Below, in pieces: positions 28,586 through 38,152 of a stretch of 64,000 nucleotides of DNA. A program made the position numbers and the translations under genes. The stretch is from Actinophytocola sp. (GTDB lineage: Bacteria > Actinomycetota > Actinomycetes > Mycobacteriales > Pseudonocardiaceae): assembly GCA_009377475.1 (NCBI GenBank), contig WHTY01000009.1, forward strand, positions 1-64,000, in the 5' to 3' direction. How positions within the stretch are numbered: position 1 is the stretch's first letter; every line of letters begins with the position of its first letter. The notes below the pieces were generated by a model. It saw nothing but the letters and a program-made list of their open reading frames with translations, made no database searches and had not been told where the DNA came from.

Positions 28586-29416
28586 CTACACCGACACGCC
28601 GCGCGTGGCGAGCCAGCCCAGCGGGTCGACCTTGGTCCCGCCGCCGACCCACACCTCGAAGTGCAGGTGCGGGCCGGTGGAGTAACCCCGGTTGCCGATG
28701 GTGGCGATCTGCTGCCCGGCGCGGACGCGTTGTCCGGTCCAGGCGGCGATCTCGTTCATGTGGCCGTAGACGGTCACCGTGCCGTCGTCGTGGCGCACCT
28801 TCACCCACAGGCCGAAGCCGCTCGCGGGACCCGCCTCGATCACGGTGCCGTCCGCGACGGACACGATCGGTGTGCCGATGCCGTTGGCGATGTCGATGCC
28901 GGTGTGCGAGGTGCCCCACCGGGCGCCGAACCCAGACGTCAGCTCGCCGACCGTGGGCGGCACGTAGTCGGGCTGCGCCGCGGCACGGCGGGCGGCGGCG
29001 CGCTTCTTGGCGCGTTCGGCGGCCTCGCGCTTGGCTTCCTGTCGTGCCTCGCGCCGTGCCTCCGCCCGGCGTTCGGCCTTCTTTCGCTCGATGCGCTCCT
29101 CGCGCTCGTGCTCCGCCACGATGGTGCGCTTCTCCCGGGCCAGGTCGCCCAGACTGGGGATCGGGGCGAGGGCGGTCGCCGGCTGCTGCACGTACGCCCT
29201 GAGGGCGACGTTGCCGTACTCGGACACGGGCTTCTCCTGCGCCTCAGCGGGCTGGCTGAGCGGGACCAAGGCGCTCGCGGCCAGCAGCGCCGCCATGACC
29301 TGGCGGTGCGGCGGTAGGAGCTTCGCGCGAGTGGTGTCCCCGGCGTCCGCGTGCTGGCCTTCACCGGCCTGCGGCGCCGGGGACTGTCTGTCACCGTCGG
29401 GGGGTGTCGCGGGCAT
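28586..29416 (-). CDS. M23 family metallopeptidase (LytM type), exported
   Basis: 276 residues from the ATG at 29416 (GGAAGG 7 bases upstream; a GTG 13 codons earlier is the alternative). A polar head leads to a hydrophobic export segment (about 40-60, MAALLAASALVPLSQPAEAQ). A long charged Arg/Glu/Ala helix, likely a coiled coil (about 98-150), precedes the C-terminal M23 domain with SHTGIDIANG, HMNEIAAWTGQRV and TGPHLHFEVWVGGG: both zinc ligands (H...D and HLH) are present. It should cut peptidoglycan cross-bridges or activate other wall hydrolases at the cell surface. Confidence 0.92.
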   Translation of the reverse strand: MPATPPDGDRQSPAPQAGEGQHADAGDTTRAKLLPPHRQVMAALLAASALVPLSQPAEAQEKPVSEYGNVALRAYVQQPATALAPIPSLGDLAREKRTIVAEHEREERIERKKAERRAEARREARQEAKREAAERAKKRAAARRAAAQPDYVPPTVGELTSGFGARWGTSHTGIDIANGIGTPIVSVADGTVIEAGPASGFGLWVKVRHDDGTVTVYGHMNEIAAWTGQRVRAGQQIATIGNRGYSTGPHLHFEVWVGGGTKVDPLGWLATRGVSV

Positions 29417-29927
29417 GCTGCTGCCTTCCGTCTCGGGGAGGTCCAGCCGCGACACCGGGCGGGGGATCCCGGCGACCCGCGCCGCATAACGGCGACCGTG
29501 CCTACGTCGTGACCGAACCGTGACGTGCCGGGCGACGGTAACCGTGTGCGATCAGCGGCGGCAAACCTCCGGCATGACGGCACTCACACCGGTTCGGGTG
29601 AGGTGTAACGGCATTCCCCCTGGTCACGATGACTTCCCGCACCGTTCGCCGCGACAGCCGCGCACATCGGGAGCCAACATTGCTCTTACACCGGACATGG
29701 CGTCGACGTCACGCGATTTCCCTGCCACCGCATCGAAAACGGCACTCCGGTGTGGACGACGACGGCGCGACCGTCGCGAATGGAGCGTCGGATACGCAGG
29801 GTGATCGACTACCCCGGGTAGACCACTGGGCGGCGCAAGCAGCCACGCCGGGATGGGTTGTGCGACGTGACATAGGTCATGGCGCAGGTGTGGCGCGCGC
29901 GACGCCGCCCGTCCCCCAGAAGGCGGA
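29417..29927 (-). other. Long non-coding stretch upstream of the M23 peptidase gene
   Basis: No gene with convincing codon use or ribosome site was found in these 511 bases. On the minus strand they would be a long leader for the peptidase gene. The section 29480-29640 holds GGGGGAATGCC, several inverted repeats and a GACGTAGGC near its 3' end, which loosely recalls the c-di-AMP (ydaO) riboswitch common before actinobacterial wall-hydrolase genes. The match is weak. Confidence 0.3.
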
Positions 29928-32666
29928 TTACTCGACCGGCTCGTCGATGGAGCGCAGCCTGCGTGGCCCGCTGTCCGGCCGCGAGGGCGGCTCCCCGACG
30001 GCGATGCGCGCACCGATGACCGTGGCGCCATCCGGCGTGGCGATCACCGGGTCCAACTCCAGCGCCCGCACCTCGGGGATGTCCTCCGACAGCGCGGCGA
30101 CCCGAAGCACCAGGTCGGACAGCGCGCCGAGGTCGGCGGGCTCGTCACCGGTGTACCCGGCGAGCAGCGGCGCCATCCTCGGTTCCCGCACCAGGTCGGC
30201 GGCGTCGGTGTCGGTCAGCGGCACCGCGCGGTAGGCCCGGTCCCCGATCAGGTCGCCGAGCACACCGGACAGCCCGAACGAGACCAGCGACCCGAACGAC
30301 GGGTCGTCCTGCAGCGTGATCGCGCACGAACTCCCCCTCGGCCCCATGCGCTGCACATACACGTCCGGCACTCCGGACATCGCAAGCAGATCGGCGTACG
30401 CGGTGCGCACCCCGTCCTCGCTGAGCAGGTCCAGCCGGGAGCCGGACAGGTCGGGCCGCCTGCTGAGTCGTTGGTCCACCGACTTCACCGCGACCGGGTA
30501 GCCAAGCCGGCTGGCCGCGGCCACGGCGTCGTCGGCGGAACTCACCCGTTCGAACGGCACGACGTCGATGCCGTAGCAGTTCAGGAGCTCCTGGCACTGC
30601 GCGTCGGTGAGCCAGTGGTGAACGTCCTCGCCGTTACCCGGCTCGGCCAGCGCGGCGTGCACCACCTGCCCGGCGTGCTCCGGGTGTAGCCCGTCCGGGC
30701 GCACGTACGACCCGGTGGGGCGCTGCCGCCATGCGGCGTACCGGATCACCCGCGCCAGCGCCGTCACCGCCCGCTCCGGGCTGGGATACGACGGGATCGA
30801 GCCGAGCGTGGGTGTGCCGTCAGTGCCCTCGTCGCCCTCGTCGGCCGGCACGGCCAGCTCCTCCGGCACACCCTCCACCGCGAGGAACGTCGACACGATC
30901 GGCTTCGCGGCGTGCTGCGCGGCGGCGTTGGCGACCTCACGCACCGCACGCGCGTAGGTGGTGCCCGCGATCGCCAGCGGCGGCACGAACACCACCACGA
31001 GCGCGTCGACGTCCGGGTCGTGCAGCGCGTCGCGGACGGCGGCGGCGAACTCCTCCGGGCCGGTCTGCGCGCCGACGTCGACCGGGTCGAACGCCAGCGT
31101 GAGGCCCTGCGCCATCGCGGTGTCGGCCGCGAGCGCGCCGATCGCCGCCGAGTTGCCGACGATGGCCACGCTCGGGCCTTCCGGCAGCGGCTGGTTCGCC
31201 AGCAGCAGCGCGGTGTCGAACAGCTGCGCCAGCGAGTCCACCCGGATCACCCCGGCCTGCTCGAACAGCGCCTGCACGCTGGCCTCGTCGACGTTGGCCG
31301 ACGTCGCGGCCAGCTCACGGCGCACGGCGTGCCGTCCGGAGCGCACCGCGACGATCGGCTTGCTGCGCGCGAGCCTGCGCGCCAGCCGCGCGAACTTGCG
31401 CGGGTTGCCGAACGACTCGAGATACAGCAGAACGACGTCGGTGTTCGGGTCGGTCTCCCAGTACTGCAACAGGTCGTTGCCGGAGACGTCGGCGCGGTTG
31501 CCCGCCGAGACGAACGTCGACAGCCCGAGCCCGCGCTGCTTGGCGTCGGCGAGGATCGCGATGCCCAGCGCGCCGGACTGGCAGAAGAACCCGGTGTTGC
31601 CGCGCGGCGGGAGCTGCGGCGCGAGCGAGCCGTTGAACCGCACCGAGGGGTGGGTGTTGACGACGCCGAGCGCGTTCGGCCCGACCACGCGCATGCCGTG
31701 TGCCCGCGCCTCGCCGACCAGCCGCAGCTCGGCGTGCAGCCCGTGCGGCCCGCTCTCGCCGAAGCCCGCCGACACGATGACCAGCGCGGACACGCCCTTG
31801 GCGAGCGCGCCGTCGAGCACGTCGGCGACCTGCTCGGCTGGCACCGCCACGATCGCGAGATCCACCTCGCCGGGGACGTCGACCACGGACGGATACGCCC
31901 GCACGCCGCGCACCGACTGGTGCGCCGGGTTGACCGGATAGACGGTGCCCGCGAAGTCGGCCCCGAGGACGTTGGTCAGCACCGCGTAACCGATCTTGGA
32001 CGGGTCGCGGGACGCGCCAATGACGGCGACAGCGCGAGGGTGCAGCAGGTTGTGCACGCTGCGCGCCTCGGCGGCCTGCTCCCGCGCCCGCGCGACCGCG
32101 AGGGACTCCTCGGTCGGATCGATGTCGAACTCCAGGTGCAGCGCGCCGTGGTCCAGCTCCTTGCTGACCTGGTAGCCCGCCTCGGCGAACACCCGCGCCA
32201 TCGTCCGGTTCTCGGCAAGCACCTCGGCGACGAACCGTTCGATGCCGCACTCGGGCGCGGCGGCGGCGAGGTGTTCCAACAGGATCGAGCCGAGTCCTCT
32301 GCCCTGGTGGGCGTCGGCGACGACGAACGCGACCTCGGCACTCGGGCCATCATCGAGGCGCTCGTAGCGACCGACGGCGACGATCTCGTCCCCGAGCAGC
32401 GCGGCGAAGGCGACCCGGTTGTAGTGGTCAACGACGGAGAACCGCTGCAGGTCGCGTTCCGGGATGCGCGGGTACGCGCCGAAGTAGCGCAGGTAGCGGG
32501 TCTCGTCGGAGAGCTTGCCGTGGAACGCGACGATGGCGTCGGCGTCGTCGGGCACGATCGGCCGCAGGTGGGCCGTGCGACCGTCGGCGAGCACGACGTC
32601 GGCTTCCCACCGGCGCGGGTAGTCGTACGGGTCGCGGGGACCGGCGGCGCTCGGTGCGGTGGTCAT
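29928..32666 (-). CDS. pat: Protein lysine acetyltransferase, type II Pat (GNAT + NDP-forming acyl-CoA synthetase-like)
   Basis: 912 residues. The N-terminal GNAT domain (about 25-190) has the acetyl-CoA loop VADAHQGRGLGSILLEHL. The rest is the four-part NDP-forming acyl-CoA synthetase-like region: a CoA-binding Rossmann domain (AVIGASRDPSKIGYAVL), a ligase domain (FCQSGALGIAILADAKQRG) and an ATP-grasp end (GYPVAVKSVDQ). The GNAT-first order is the type II Pat arrangement, the reverse of Salmonella Pat. Such enzymes acetylate and switch off AMP-forming acyl-CoA synthetases. Immediately upstream is acuC, the likely opposing deacetylase. The predicted Asp/Gly-rich insert near residue 620 is unconserved. 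Confidence 0.92.
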   Translation of the reverse strand: MTTAPSAAGPRDPYDYPRRWEADVVLADGRTAHLRPIVPDDADAIVAFHGKLSDETRYLRYFGAYPRIPERDLQRFSVVDHYNRVAFAALLGDEIVAVGRYERLDDGPSAEVAFVVADAHQGRGLGSILLEHLAAAAPECGIERFVAEVLAENRTMARVFAEAGYQVSKELDHGALHLEFDIDPTEESLAVARAREQAAEARSVHNLLHPRAVAVIGASRDPSKIGYAVLTNVLGADFAGTVYPVNPAHQSVRGVRAYPSVVDVPGEVDLAIVAVPAEQVADVLDGALAKGVSALVIVSAGFGESGPHGLHAELRLVGEARAHGMRVVGPNALGVVNTHPSVRFNGSLAPQLPPRGNTGFFCQSGALGIAILADAKQRGLGLSTFVSAGNRADVSGNDLLQYWETDPNTDVVLLYLESFGNPRKFARLARRLARSKPIVAVRSGRHAVRRELAATSANVDEASVQALFEQAGVIRVDSLAQLFDTALLLANQPLPEGPSVAIVGNSAAIGALAADTAMAQGLTLAFDPVDVGAQTGPEEFAAAVRDALHDPDVDALVVVFVPPLAIAGTTYARAVREVANAAAQHAAKPIVSTFLAVEGVPEELAVPADEGDEGTDGTPTLGSIPSYPSPERAVTALARVIRYAAWRQRPTGSYVRPDGLHPEHAGQVVHAALAEPGNGEDVHHWLTDAQCQELLNCYGIDVVPFERVSSADDAVAAASRLGYPVAVKSVDQRLSRRPDLSGSRLDLLSEDGVRTAYADLLAMSGVPDVYVQRMGPRGSSCAITLQDDPSFGSLVSFGLSGVLGDLIGDRAYRAVPLTDTDAADLVREPRMAPLLAGYTGDEPADLGALSDLVLRVAALSEDIPEVRALELDPVIATPDGATVIGARIAVGEPPSRPDSGPRRLRSIDEPVE

Positions 32667-32683
32667 GGGATCCGTCCCTCGGT

Positions 32684-33865
32684 CTAGTCCCTCGGATCGT
32701 CGGGGTCAAGTCCGTGCAGCGGGAATACCGCGCGCCGGGTGCTGGTAATCGCCTCGTCCACCCGGTGCTCGGTGTCGCCGCCCCACGGCTGACAGGCCGG
32801 GTCGCCGCCGTCCGACAGCGTGGTGGGCAGCGCCAGTTGCGGGGCCGCCGCTCGCACCGCCCGCAGCCAGCCCTGCGGCATCGGGGTGTCCGGGGCGATG
32901 TCCCTGCCGAGCGCGGTCGCCAGCAGGTGCGTCCACGACCTCGGCACCACCGTGACCAGCTGGTAACCGCCCCCGCCGAGCGCAAGCCACTTGCCCCCGG
33001 TGTGACGTGCGGCGAGATCGCGGAGCCGGTGGTAGATGGCGCGGTGACCGTCGACGGTGAGCGCGAGGTCCGCCAGAGGGTCGTCGCGGTGGGAGTCGAC
33101 GCCGCACTGGGTGACGAGGATCTGCGGCTGGAACGCGCCGAGCAGCGACGGCACCACGGCGTCGAACGCCCGCAACCAGCCCGCGTCGGAGGTCATCGGC
33201 GGCAGCGCGACGTTCACCGACGTGCCAGGGGCGTGCTCGCCGCCGGTCTCGCTCGGCATCCCGGTGCCCGGCCAGAGCGTCATCGGATGCTGGTGCAGCG
33301 AAACCGTCAGCACCCTGGGGTCGTCGTAGAACGCGGCCTGCACGCCGTCGCCGTGGTGGACGTCGGCGTCGAGGTAGGCGATGCGCTCGAAGCCGTTGTC
33401 GAGCAGCCAGGAGATGGCGACGGAGCAGTCATTGTAAACGCAGAAACCGGCGGCGGTGTCGCGCATCGCGTGGTGCAGCCCGCCCGCGATGTTGACCGCG
33501 CGGTCGGTAGTGCCTGACGCGATCCGCTGCGCGGCGAGCAGGCTGGAGCCGACGACCAGCGACGCTGCCGAGTGCATGTTCTCGAACACCGGGTTGTCGT
33601 CGGTGCCGAGCCCGTGGCCGACCTCATAGGGCACGTCGGGGGCGCGTTTGACGGCATCCAGGTAGTCGGGGCTGTGCGTGCGCAGCAGCTCCGACTCCGG
33701 GGCCTGCTCCGGCACAAGCAGCGACACGCCGTCGAGCACGCCGAGCTCGCTGGCGAGCCGGATGGTCAGGTCAAGCCGGACCGGGTTGAGCGGATGCGAT
33801 CCGCCGAGGTCATAGTCGAGCAGCGCCGAGTTCCACACGACTGCGGCATCGGTCGGAATAGACAC
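32684..33865 (-). CDS. acuC: AcuC-type protein deacetylase, histone deacetylase superfamily
   Basis: 393 residues from the GTG at 33865; the open frame continues much further upstream but loses all conservation. Zinc-hydrolase motifs are AGGLHHAMRDTAAGFC (tandem His), NDCSVAISWLL, YLDADVHHGDGVQAAFY (metal Asp and His) and LGGGGYQL (transition-state Tyr). AcuC removes acetyl groups from acetyl-CoA synthetase. It is transcribed ahead of pat with an 17-bp gap, so writer and eraser of the same mark are co-expressed. Confidence 0.93.
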   Translation of the reverse strand: MSIPTDAAVVWNSALLDYDLGGSHPLNPVRLDLTIRLASELGVLDGVSLLVPEQAPESELLRTHSPDYLDAVKRAPDVPYEVGHGLGTDDNPVFENMHSAASLVVGSSLLAAQRIASGTTDRAVNIAGGLHHAMRDTAAGFCVYNDCSVAISWLLDNGFERIAYLDADVHHGDGVQAAFYDDPRVLTVSLHQHPMTLWPGTGMPSETGGEHAPGTSVNVALPPMTSDAGWLRAFDAVVPSLLGAFQPQILVTQCGVDSHRDDPLADLALTVDGHRAIYHRLRDLAARHTGGKWLALGGGGYQLVTVVPRSWTHLLATALGRDIAPDTPMPQGWLRAVRAAAPQLALPTTLSDGGDPACQPWGGDTEHRVDEAITSTRRAVFPLHGLDPDDPRD

Positions 33866-34008
33866 CGTGCCAGGGTATCCGGCGGGTGCCTGCCGCGCCG
33901 TGGACCATCGCGCCCGGCGTGGCAGACGTCGTGTGACGACCCTGCCGATATGCCCACATTCGCGTCCGGTTCGCCCGGTTTCCGTGGGCATTCGCGCAGG
34001 GTGGCGTG

Positions 34009-34851
34009 TCAGCCGGGCTCGCTCCCGGTGGCCGCCGGACGCCGCGGGTCGCGGCTCCACTGCGACCACGACCCGGGATAGAGCGCGGCCGGCTCGCGAC
34101 GTCCCGCCGCCGCCAGCGCCAGCACCACGGACGACGCCGTGACGCCTGACCCGCAGTACGCCCCGACGGGACGGTCCTCGGTGACGCCGAAAGCGGCGAA
34201 CCGGGCGGCGAGGTCGTCGGCGGGCAGCCAGCGACCGTTCGCGCCGACGTGCGCGGCGAACGGCGCGTTGACGGCGCCGGGGATGTGGCCCGCGCGGGGA
34301 TCGACCGGCTCGGTCTCGCCCGCGTAGCGCTCCGGTGCCCGCGCGTCGAGCAGCACGGACTCGCGGGCGAGCGCGCCCGCCGCGTCGGTGTCCAGCACCG
34401 GCATCGCGCCCGGGGTGACCGCGATGTCGCCGGGTTCCGGGTCCGGCGCCTCGGCGGTGACCGGCCTGCCCTCCTCGGCCCAGGCGGCGAACCCGCCGTC
34501 GAGCACCGCGACGTCGGCGTGCCCCGCCCAGCGCAGCAACCACCAGGCCCGCGCCGCGATAGAACCGTCGGCGTCGTCGTAGGCGATGACGACGCTGTCG
34601 CCGCGCACTCCGGCGGCGCGCAGCGTGCGCTGCAGGTCGGCGGGGTCGGGCAACGGGTGCCTGCCGCCCTCCCCCGGTGCGGCGGCGAGGTCGTCGTCGA
34701 TGGAGAGAAACACCGCACCAGGCAGATGTGATTCGGAGTACGATTCGTAGCCGGGAGGACCGCTCAGCCGCCAGCGCACGTCCAGGACCACCGGCGGTTC
34801 CGTCGAAGCGAGGCGTGAGGCGAGTTCTGCGGTGCTGATGAGCGGATGCAT
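34009..34851 (-). CDS. sseA: Thiosulfate/3-mercaptopyruvate sulfurtransferase
   Basis: 280 residues from the ATG at 34851 (GGAAG upstream). Two rhodanese domains: the inactive N-terminal one (VVLDVRWRLSGPPGYESY, HLPGAVFLSIDDDL) and the C-terminal one with the active-site loop YCGSGVTASSVVLAL, in which Cys accepts the sulfane sulfur. The CGSGVTA loop is more typical of 3-mercaptopyruvate enzymes (CGSGV/T) than of strict thiosulfate enzymes. It is divergent from ideR. The 143 bp to acuC contain an ATGCCCAC/GTGGGCAT inverted repeat. Confidence 0.9.
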   Translation of the reverse strand: MHPLISTAELASRLASTEPPVVLDVRWRLSGPPGYESYSESHLPGAVFLSIDDDLAAAPGEGGRHPLPDPADLQRTLRAAGVRGDSVVIAYDDADGSIAARAWWLLRWAGHADVAVLDGGFAAWAEEGRPVTAEAPDPEPGDIAVTPGAMPVLDTDAAGALARESVLLDARAPERYAGETEPVDPRAGHIPGAVNAPFAAHVGANGRWLPADDLAARFAAFGVTEDRPVGAYCGSGVTASSVVLALAAAGRREPAALYPGSWSQWSRDPRRPAATGSEPG

Positions 34852-34965
34852 AATGCCGATTCTTCCGTATTCCCCGATCTTGGCTTGGCGCCGCGCGCAT
34901 GTTGCCAGCCGCATGCTGGCCGGCCCCGACGACTACCATGAAGACGTGACGAAAGGTTGTGTTCC

Positions 34966-35664
34966 GTGAATGAGCTGATCGACACCACGGAGATGTACCT
35001 GCGCACCATCTTCGAGCTGGAAGAAGAGGGTGTCGTGCCCCTGCGGGCGCGGATCGCGGAACGGCTGCAGCAGAGCGGGCCCACCGTGAGCCAGACGGTG
35101 GCACGGATGGAGCGCGACAGGCTCGTCGTGGTCGCCGGTGACCGTCATCTGCAGCTCACCGACCACGGCAGAGAGCTCGCGGTGGCCGTGATGCGCAAGC
35201 ACCGGCTCGCCGAGCGCCTGCTGGTGGACGTGATCGGCCTTGAGTGGGAACACGTCCACGCCGAGGCGTGCCGCTGGGAGCACGTCATGAGCGAGGCGGT
35301 CGAACGCAAGCTCGTCGCGCTGCTGGACAACCCGACGACGTCGCCGTACGGCAACCCGATCCCCGGCCTCGACAAGCTGGGCGTCGGTGACCCGGCGCCG
35401 GCCGCCGAGTCCGGGCTGGTGCGCCTCGACGAGTTCGCCCGCTCCGGCGGCGGGTCCGCCGAGATCCGGCGGATCGCCGAGCACGTGCAGATCGACGAGG
35501 GCCTGATGGCTCGGCTGCGGTCGGTGGGCCTGGTACCCGGCGGCACGGTGAACGTCGTGAAGCCGACGAACGCGAAGGCGTCGGACATCGAGGTCTCGGG
35601 TGACGGGAACGCGCTCCAGGTGGACGCCACGGTGCTGCACGCCGTGCTCGCCGTGCCCGCCTGA
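34966..35664 (+). CDS. ideR: Iron-dependent regulator IdeR (DtxR family)
   Basis: 232 residues from the GTG with AAAGG 9 bases upstream. The N-terminal helix-turn-helix ([34 protein letters not shown]), the dimer and metal domain ([21 protein letters not shown] in two parts, CRWEHVMS) and a C-terminal SH3-like domain are complete. The metal ligands Met10, Cys102 and the His residues of the DtxR type are visible. With Fe(II) bound it represses siderophore genes and activates iron storage. No IdeR box was recognised in its own upstream region. Confidence 0.95.
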   Translation: MNELIDTTEMYLRTIFELEEEGVVPLRARIAERLQQSGPTVSQTVARMERDRLVVVAGDRHLQLTDHGRELAVAVMRKHRLAERLLVDVIGLEWEHVHAEACRWEHVMSEAVERKLVALLDNPTTSPYGNPIPGLDKLGVGDPAPAAESGLVRLDEFARSGGGSAEIRRIAEHVQIDEGLMARLRSVGLVPGGTVNVVKPTNAKASDIEVSGDGNALQVDATVLHAVLAVPA

Positions 35665-35793
35665 CTGGCCTCCGCTGTCCCGTTCGCCTGTTTGCCGCAA
35701 CGACGTCCGCTTCCGCAGCACCGCGATTTCCCCCGCCGCTGGTACCACTCGTAGCTAGCGAAGGGTGCACCTCGCAGGCTCGTCCCGGCGCGG

Positions 35794-35799
35794 TACGGT
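35794..35799 (+). promoter_or_regulatory. Possible -10 box of galE
   Basis: TACGGT lies 41 bp upstream of the GTG, inside a 15-base block identical to the one before the fumarase gene. Confidence 0.4.
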
Positions 35800-35840
35800 C
35801 TGCCGATCAGGAGGGCCAGTACGTACCGAAAGGCACGATC

Positions 35841-36815
35841 GTGATCGACAACGAAGGCACCCGTCAGAAGCTCGTGGTCACCGGCGGGGCGGGGTACATC
35901 GGCAGTGTCTGCGCGGCCCGGCTGCTCGAGGCGGGCCACGAGGTGACCGTCGTCGATGACCTGTCGACCGGGCATCGTGACGCCGTGCCGGACGACGCGC
36001 GGTTCATCGAGGGTGACGCCGCCGAGGTCGCGAACACGCTGCTGGCGGATGGCTTCGACGGCGTGCTGCACTTCGCGGCGAAATCCCTGGTCGGCGAGTC
36101 GATGCAGGACCCGAGCACCTACTGGCACGGCAACGCGCTGACCTCGCTGCGGCTGCTCGACGCGATGCGCGCCCACGGCACCCCGAAGCTGGTGTTCTCC
36201 TCCACCGCCGCCACCTACGGCGAGCCGGAGCAGACCCCGATCGCGGAGTCGGCGCCCACCGAGCCGACCAACACCTACGGCGCCACGAAGCTGGCGATCG
36301 ACCACGCCATCACCAGCTACGCCCGCGCGCACGGGCTCGCGGCGGTGAGCCTGCGGTACTTCAACGTCGCGGGCGCCTACGGCCGCTACGGCGAGCGCCA
36401 CACCACCGAGACCCACCTGATCCCGATCGTGCTGCAGGTCGCCACCGGCGACCGCGGGCAGGTGCAGATCTACGGCGACGACTACCCCACCCCGGACGGC
36501 ACGGCGGTCCGCGACTACATCCACGTGGTCGACCTGGCCGACGCGCACCTGCTCGCGCTGGCGCACGCCACCCCGGGCGAGCACGCGATCTACAACCTCG
36601 GCAACGGCACCGGGTTCTCGGTGAAGCAGGTCATCGACGCCTGCCGCGAGGTCACCGGCCACGAGATCCCCGCCGTCGTCGCGCAGCGGCGCGCGGGCGA
36701 CCCCGCTGTGCTGGTCGCGTCCAGCGAGCGGGCGCAGGCAGAGCTGGGGTGGAAGCCGGAGCGCGCGGAACTGACCGGCATCGTCGCGGACGCCTGGGAG
36801 TTCGCGCAGCGATAG
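35841..36815 (+). CDS. galE: UDP-glucose 4-epimerase GalE
   Basis: 324 residues, GTG start after GAAAGG. It interconverts UDP-glucose and UDP-galactose, the latter needed for cell-wall arabinogalactan in these bacteria. The NAD loop [21 protein letters not shown] appears in two parts, the catalytic pair is Ser in [10 protein letters not shown] and the YxxxK in [10 protein letters not shown], and the substrate region [11 protein letters not shown] is typical. It is preceded by ideR and converges on the DUF4192 gene with 25 bp between. Confidence 0.95.
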   Translation: MIDNEGTRQKLVVTGGAGYIGSVCAARLLEAGHEVTVVDDLSTGHRDAVPDDARFIEGDAAEVANTLLADGFDGVLHFAAKSLVGESMQDPSTYWHGNALTSLRLLDAMRAHGTPKLVFSSTAATYGEPEQTPIAESAPTEPTNTYGATKLAIDHAITSYARAHGLAAVSLRYFNVAGAYGRYGERHTTETHLIPIVLQVATGDRGQVQIYGDDYPTPDGTAVRDYIHVVDLADAHLLALAHATPGEHAIYNLGNGTGFSVKQVIDACREVTGHEIPAVVAQRRAGDPAVLVASSERAQAELGWKPERAELTGIVADAWEFAQR

Positions 36816-36840
36816 AGGTTGCGCCACGGACCCCCGCCGC

Positions 36841-38040
36841 TCACGCCGTGTCGCGCAGCGACCGCTCCCCCGCACACAGGCCGACGGTGTCGTGGCTGCC
36901 GAGCTGGTGCAGTCGATGCGGTGCGAAGCCATGCCGCAATGCCTTGTCCAGCAGCCGGGAGAGCAGGTGGTCCGGGTCCGCGTCGAGCGCCGCGTCGAAG
37001 GCGATCGCAGCCAACGCGCCGTCTCCGCTCATGTAGGCGGCGTACCCGGCGAGGCACGCCGGGATAGCGCGTTCCGGCGCGGGTAATGCCCGGGTCAGCT
37101 CCGCCCACAAGGTGGCAGCGGCGATGGCCAGGTCGGAACTCGGCGGCAGGGCCGTCGCCAGGCAGGCGTCTCGGATTTCGACGTCTGCCAGGGCGATCGC
37201 GAGCGTGGCGAACTGCCGGTCGGAGAGCGGAAGGTCGCCGCGATGGGCGGCGCTGAGCGCGTCCCGCACTGCGGCGACACGGGTGGCCAACGGCCACACC
37301 GCGCTCATGTCCGCGCGCAGGCTCTCGATGAGTTCGGCGCGGCGTGCCACCCGGGGTTCGCTGTCCGGGGCGAGCAGCGCGGCCAGTTCGGCACGGCTGC
37401 CGTAGGTCACGTACCCCCTGCTGGCGAACTCCGCCGCGAGCTGGCTGCTCGCCGGGTCGGGCATGACGCCGGTGAGTGCCGGGTCGTCGTAGCTGCGGTA
37501 TCGGGCCTCGGCGGCGAGCTGCGGCACCCAGTACGCCGCGACGTCGGTGGCACCGGTCGCGTCGAGTTCCCGTCGCAGGGCGGCGACCAGCCGGGCACAG
37601 GGCAGCTCGCCGTTGGTGTCGGTCTCCCGAGCACCGCCGGTCGCCCCGTCAGCCTCCTGAGCGCCGGTCCTTCGGGCGCCGCCCGCCTCCGGCCCATCGT
37701 CGCCGCCAGCGTCGTCGCCGCCAGCGTCGTCCTCGCCACCGATGATCACGAGCAGCGCCGATGACACGCCGTCGTCCACGAGGGACGCGGTGATGTCGTG
37801 CGCCGCGACGTCCATGAGGTGGTCCGGTGGCAGGTCGGCGCGCAGGGTGCGGCTCAGCGGCGTGCCGTGTGCGGTGCCGCAGAGCAGCACGACCGAGTCG
37901 GTCGGATGGAAGCCAAGCAAGTGCGGGATCGCCGCGAGTGTGTCGCCAATGCCGGACAAGGTGATCGTCGGCGGCTGGCGGTCGGTGGTGTGGGTGCTGG
38001 TGTCGTGACCGTCGGTGCGGTCGTCGTCATGCTGAGTCAT
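36841..38040 (-). CDS. DUF4192 family protein
   Basis: About 399 residues. The N-terminal SGIGDTLAAIPHLLGFHPTD and VVLLCG stretch is the DUF4192 signature; the C-terminal half is a helical region ending DALDADPDHLLSRLLD. Between them lies an acidic Gly/Asp insert produced by a 15-bp DNA tandem repeat (37702-37731). The family is actinobacterial and uncharacterised. The start could be the ATG used here or a GTG two codons upstream. Confidence 0.85.
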   Translation of the reverse strand: MTQHDDDRTDGHDTSTHTTDRQPPTITLSGIGDTLAAIPHLLGFHPTDSVVLLCGTAHGTPLSRTLRADLPPDHLMDVAAHDITASLVDDGVSSALLVIIGGEDDAGGDDAGGDDGPEAGGARRTGAQEADGATGGARETDTNGELPCARLVAALRRELDATGATDVAAYWVPQLAAEARYRSYDDPALTGVMPDPASSQLAAEFASRGYVTYGSRAELAALLAPDSEPRVARRAELIESLRADMSAVWPLATRVAAVRDALSAAHRGDLPLSDRQFATLAIALADVEIRDACLATALPPSSDLAIAAATLWAELTRALPAPERAIPACLAGYAAYMSGDGALAAIAFDAALDADPDHLLSRLLDKALRHGFAPHRLHQLGSHDTVGLCAGERSLRDTA

Positions 38041-38152
38041 GCGCACCAGCGTGCTGCCGCTTCGGCCCCGGCGCGAGAGGCTTCGAAGCCTGTGGATGGA
38101 ATGCGCGGTGTGGATAACACGGCGCGCTTCCCGGTGCGGTGAGCCGGTGGGC

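Noticed and set aside
34852..34965. IdeR box in the ideR-sulfurtransferase divergent region
   Set aside because: No sequence close to TTAGGTTAGGCTAACCTAA is present.
33866..35104. Upstream extension of the acuC frame by about 400 codons
   Set aside because: The extension crosses the sulfurtransferase gene in another frame and has no conserved sequence; AcuC proteins start at the GTG chosen here.
37690..37740. Short CRISPR-like or VNTR array
   Set aside because: Only two in-frame copies with no spacers, inside a coding gene.
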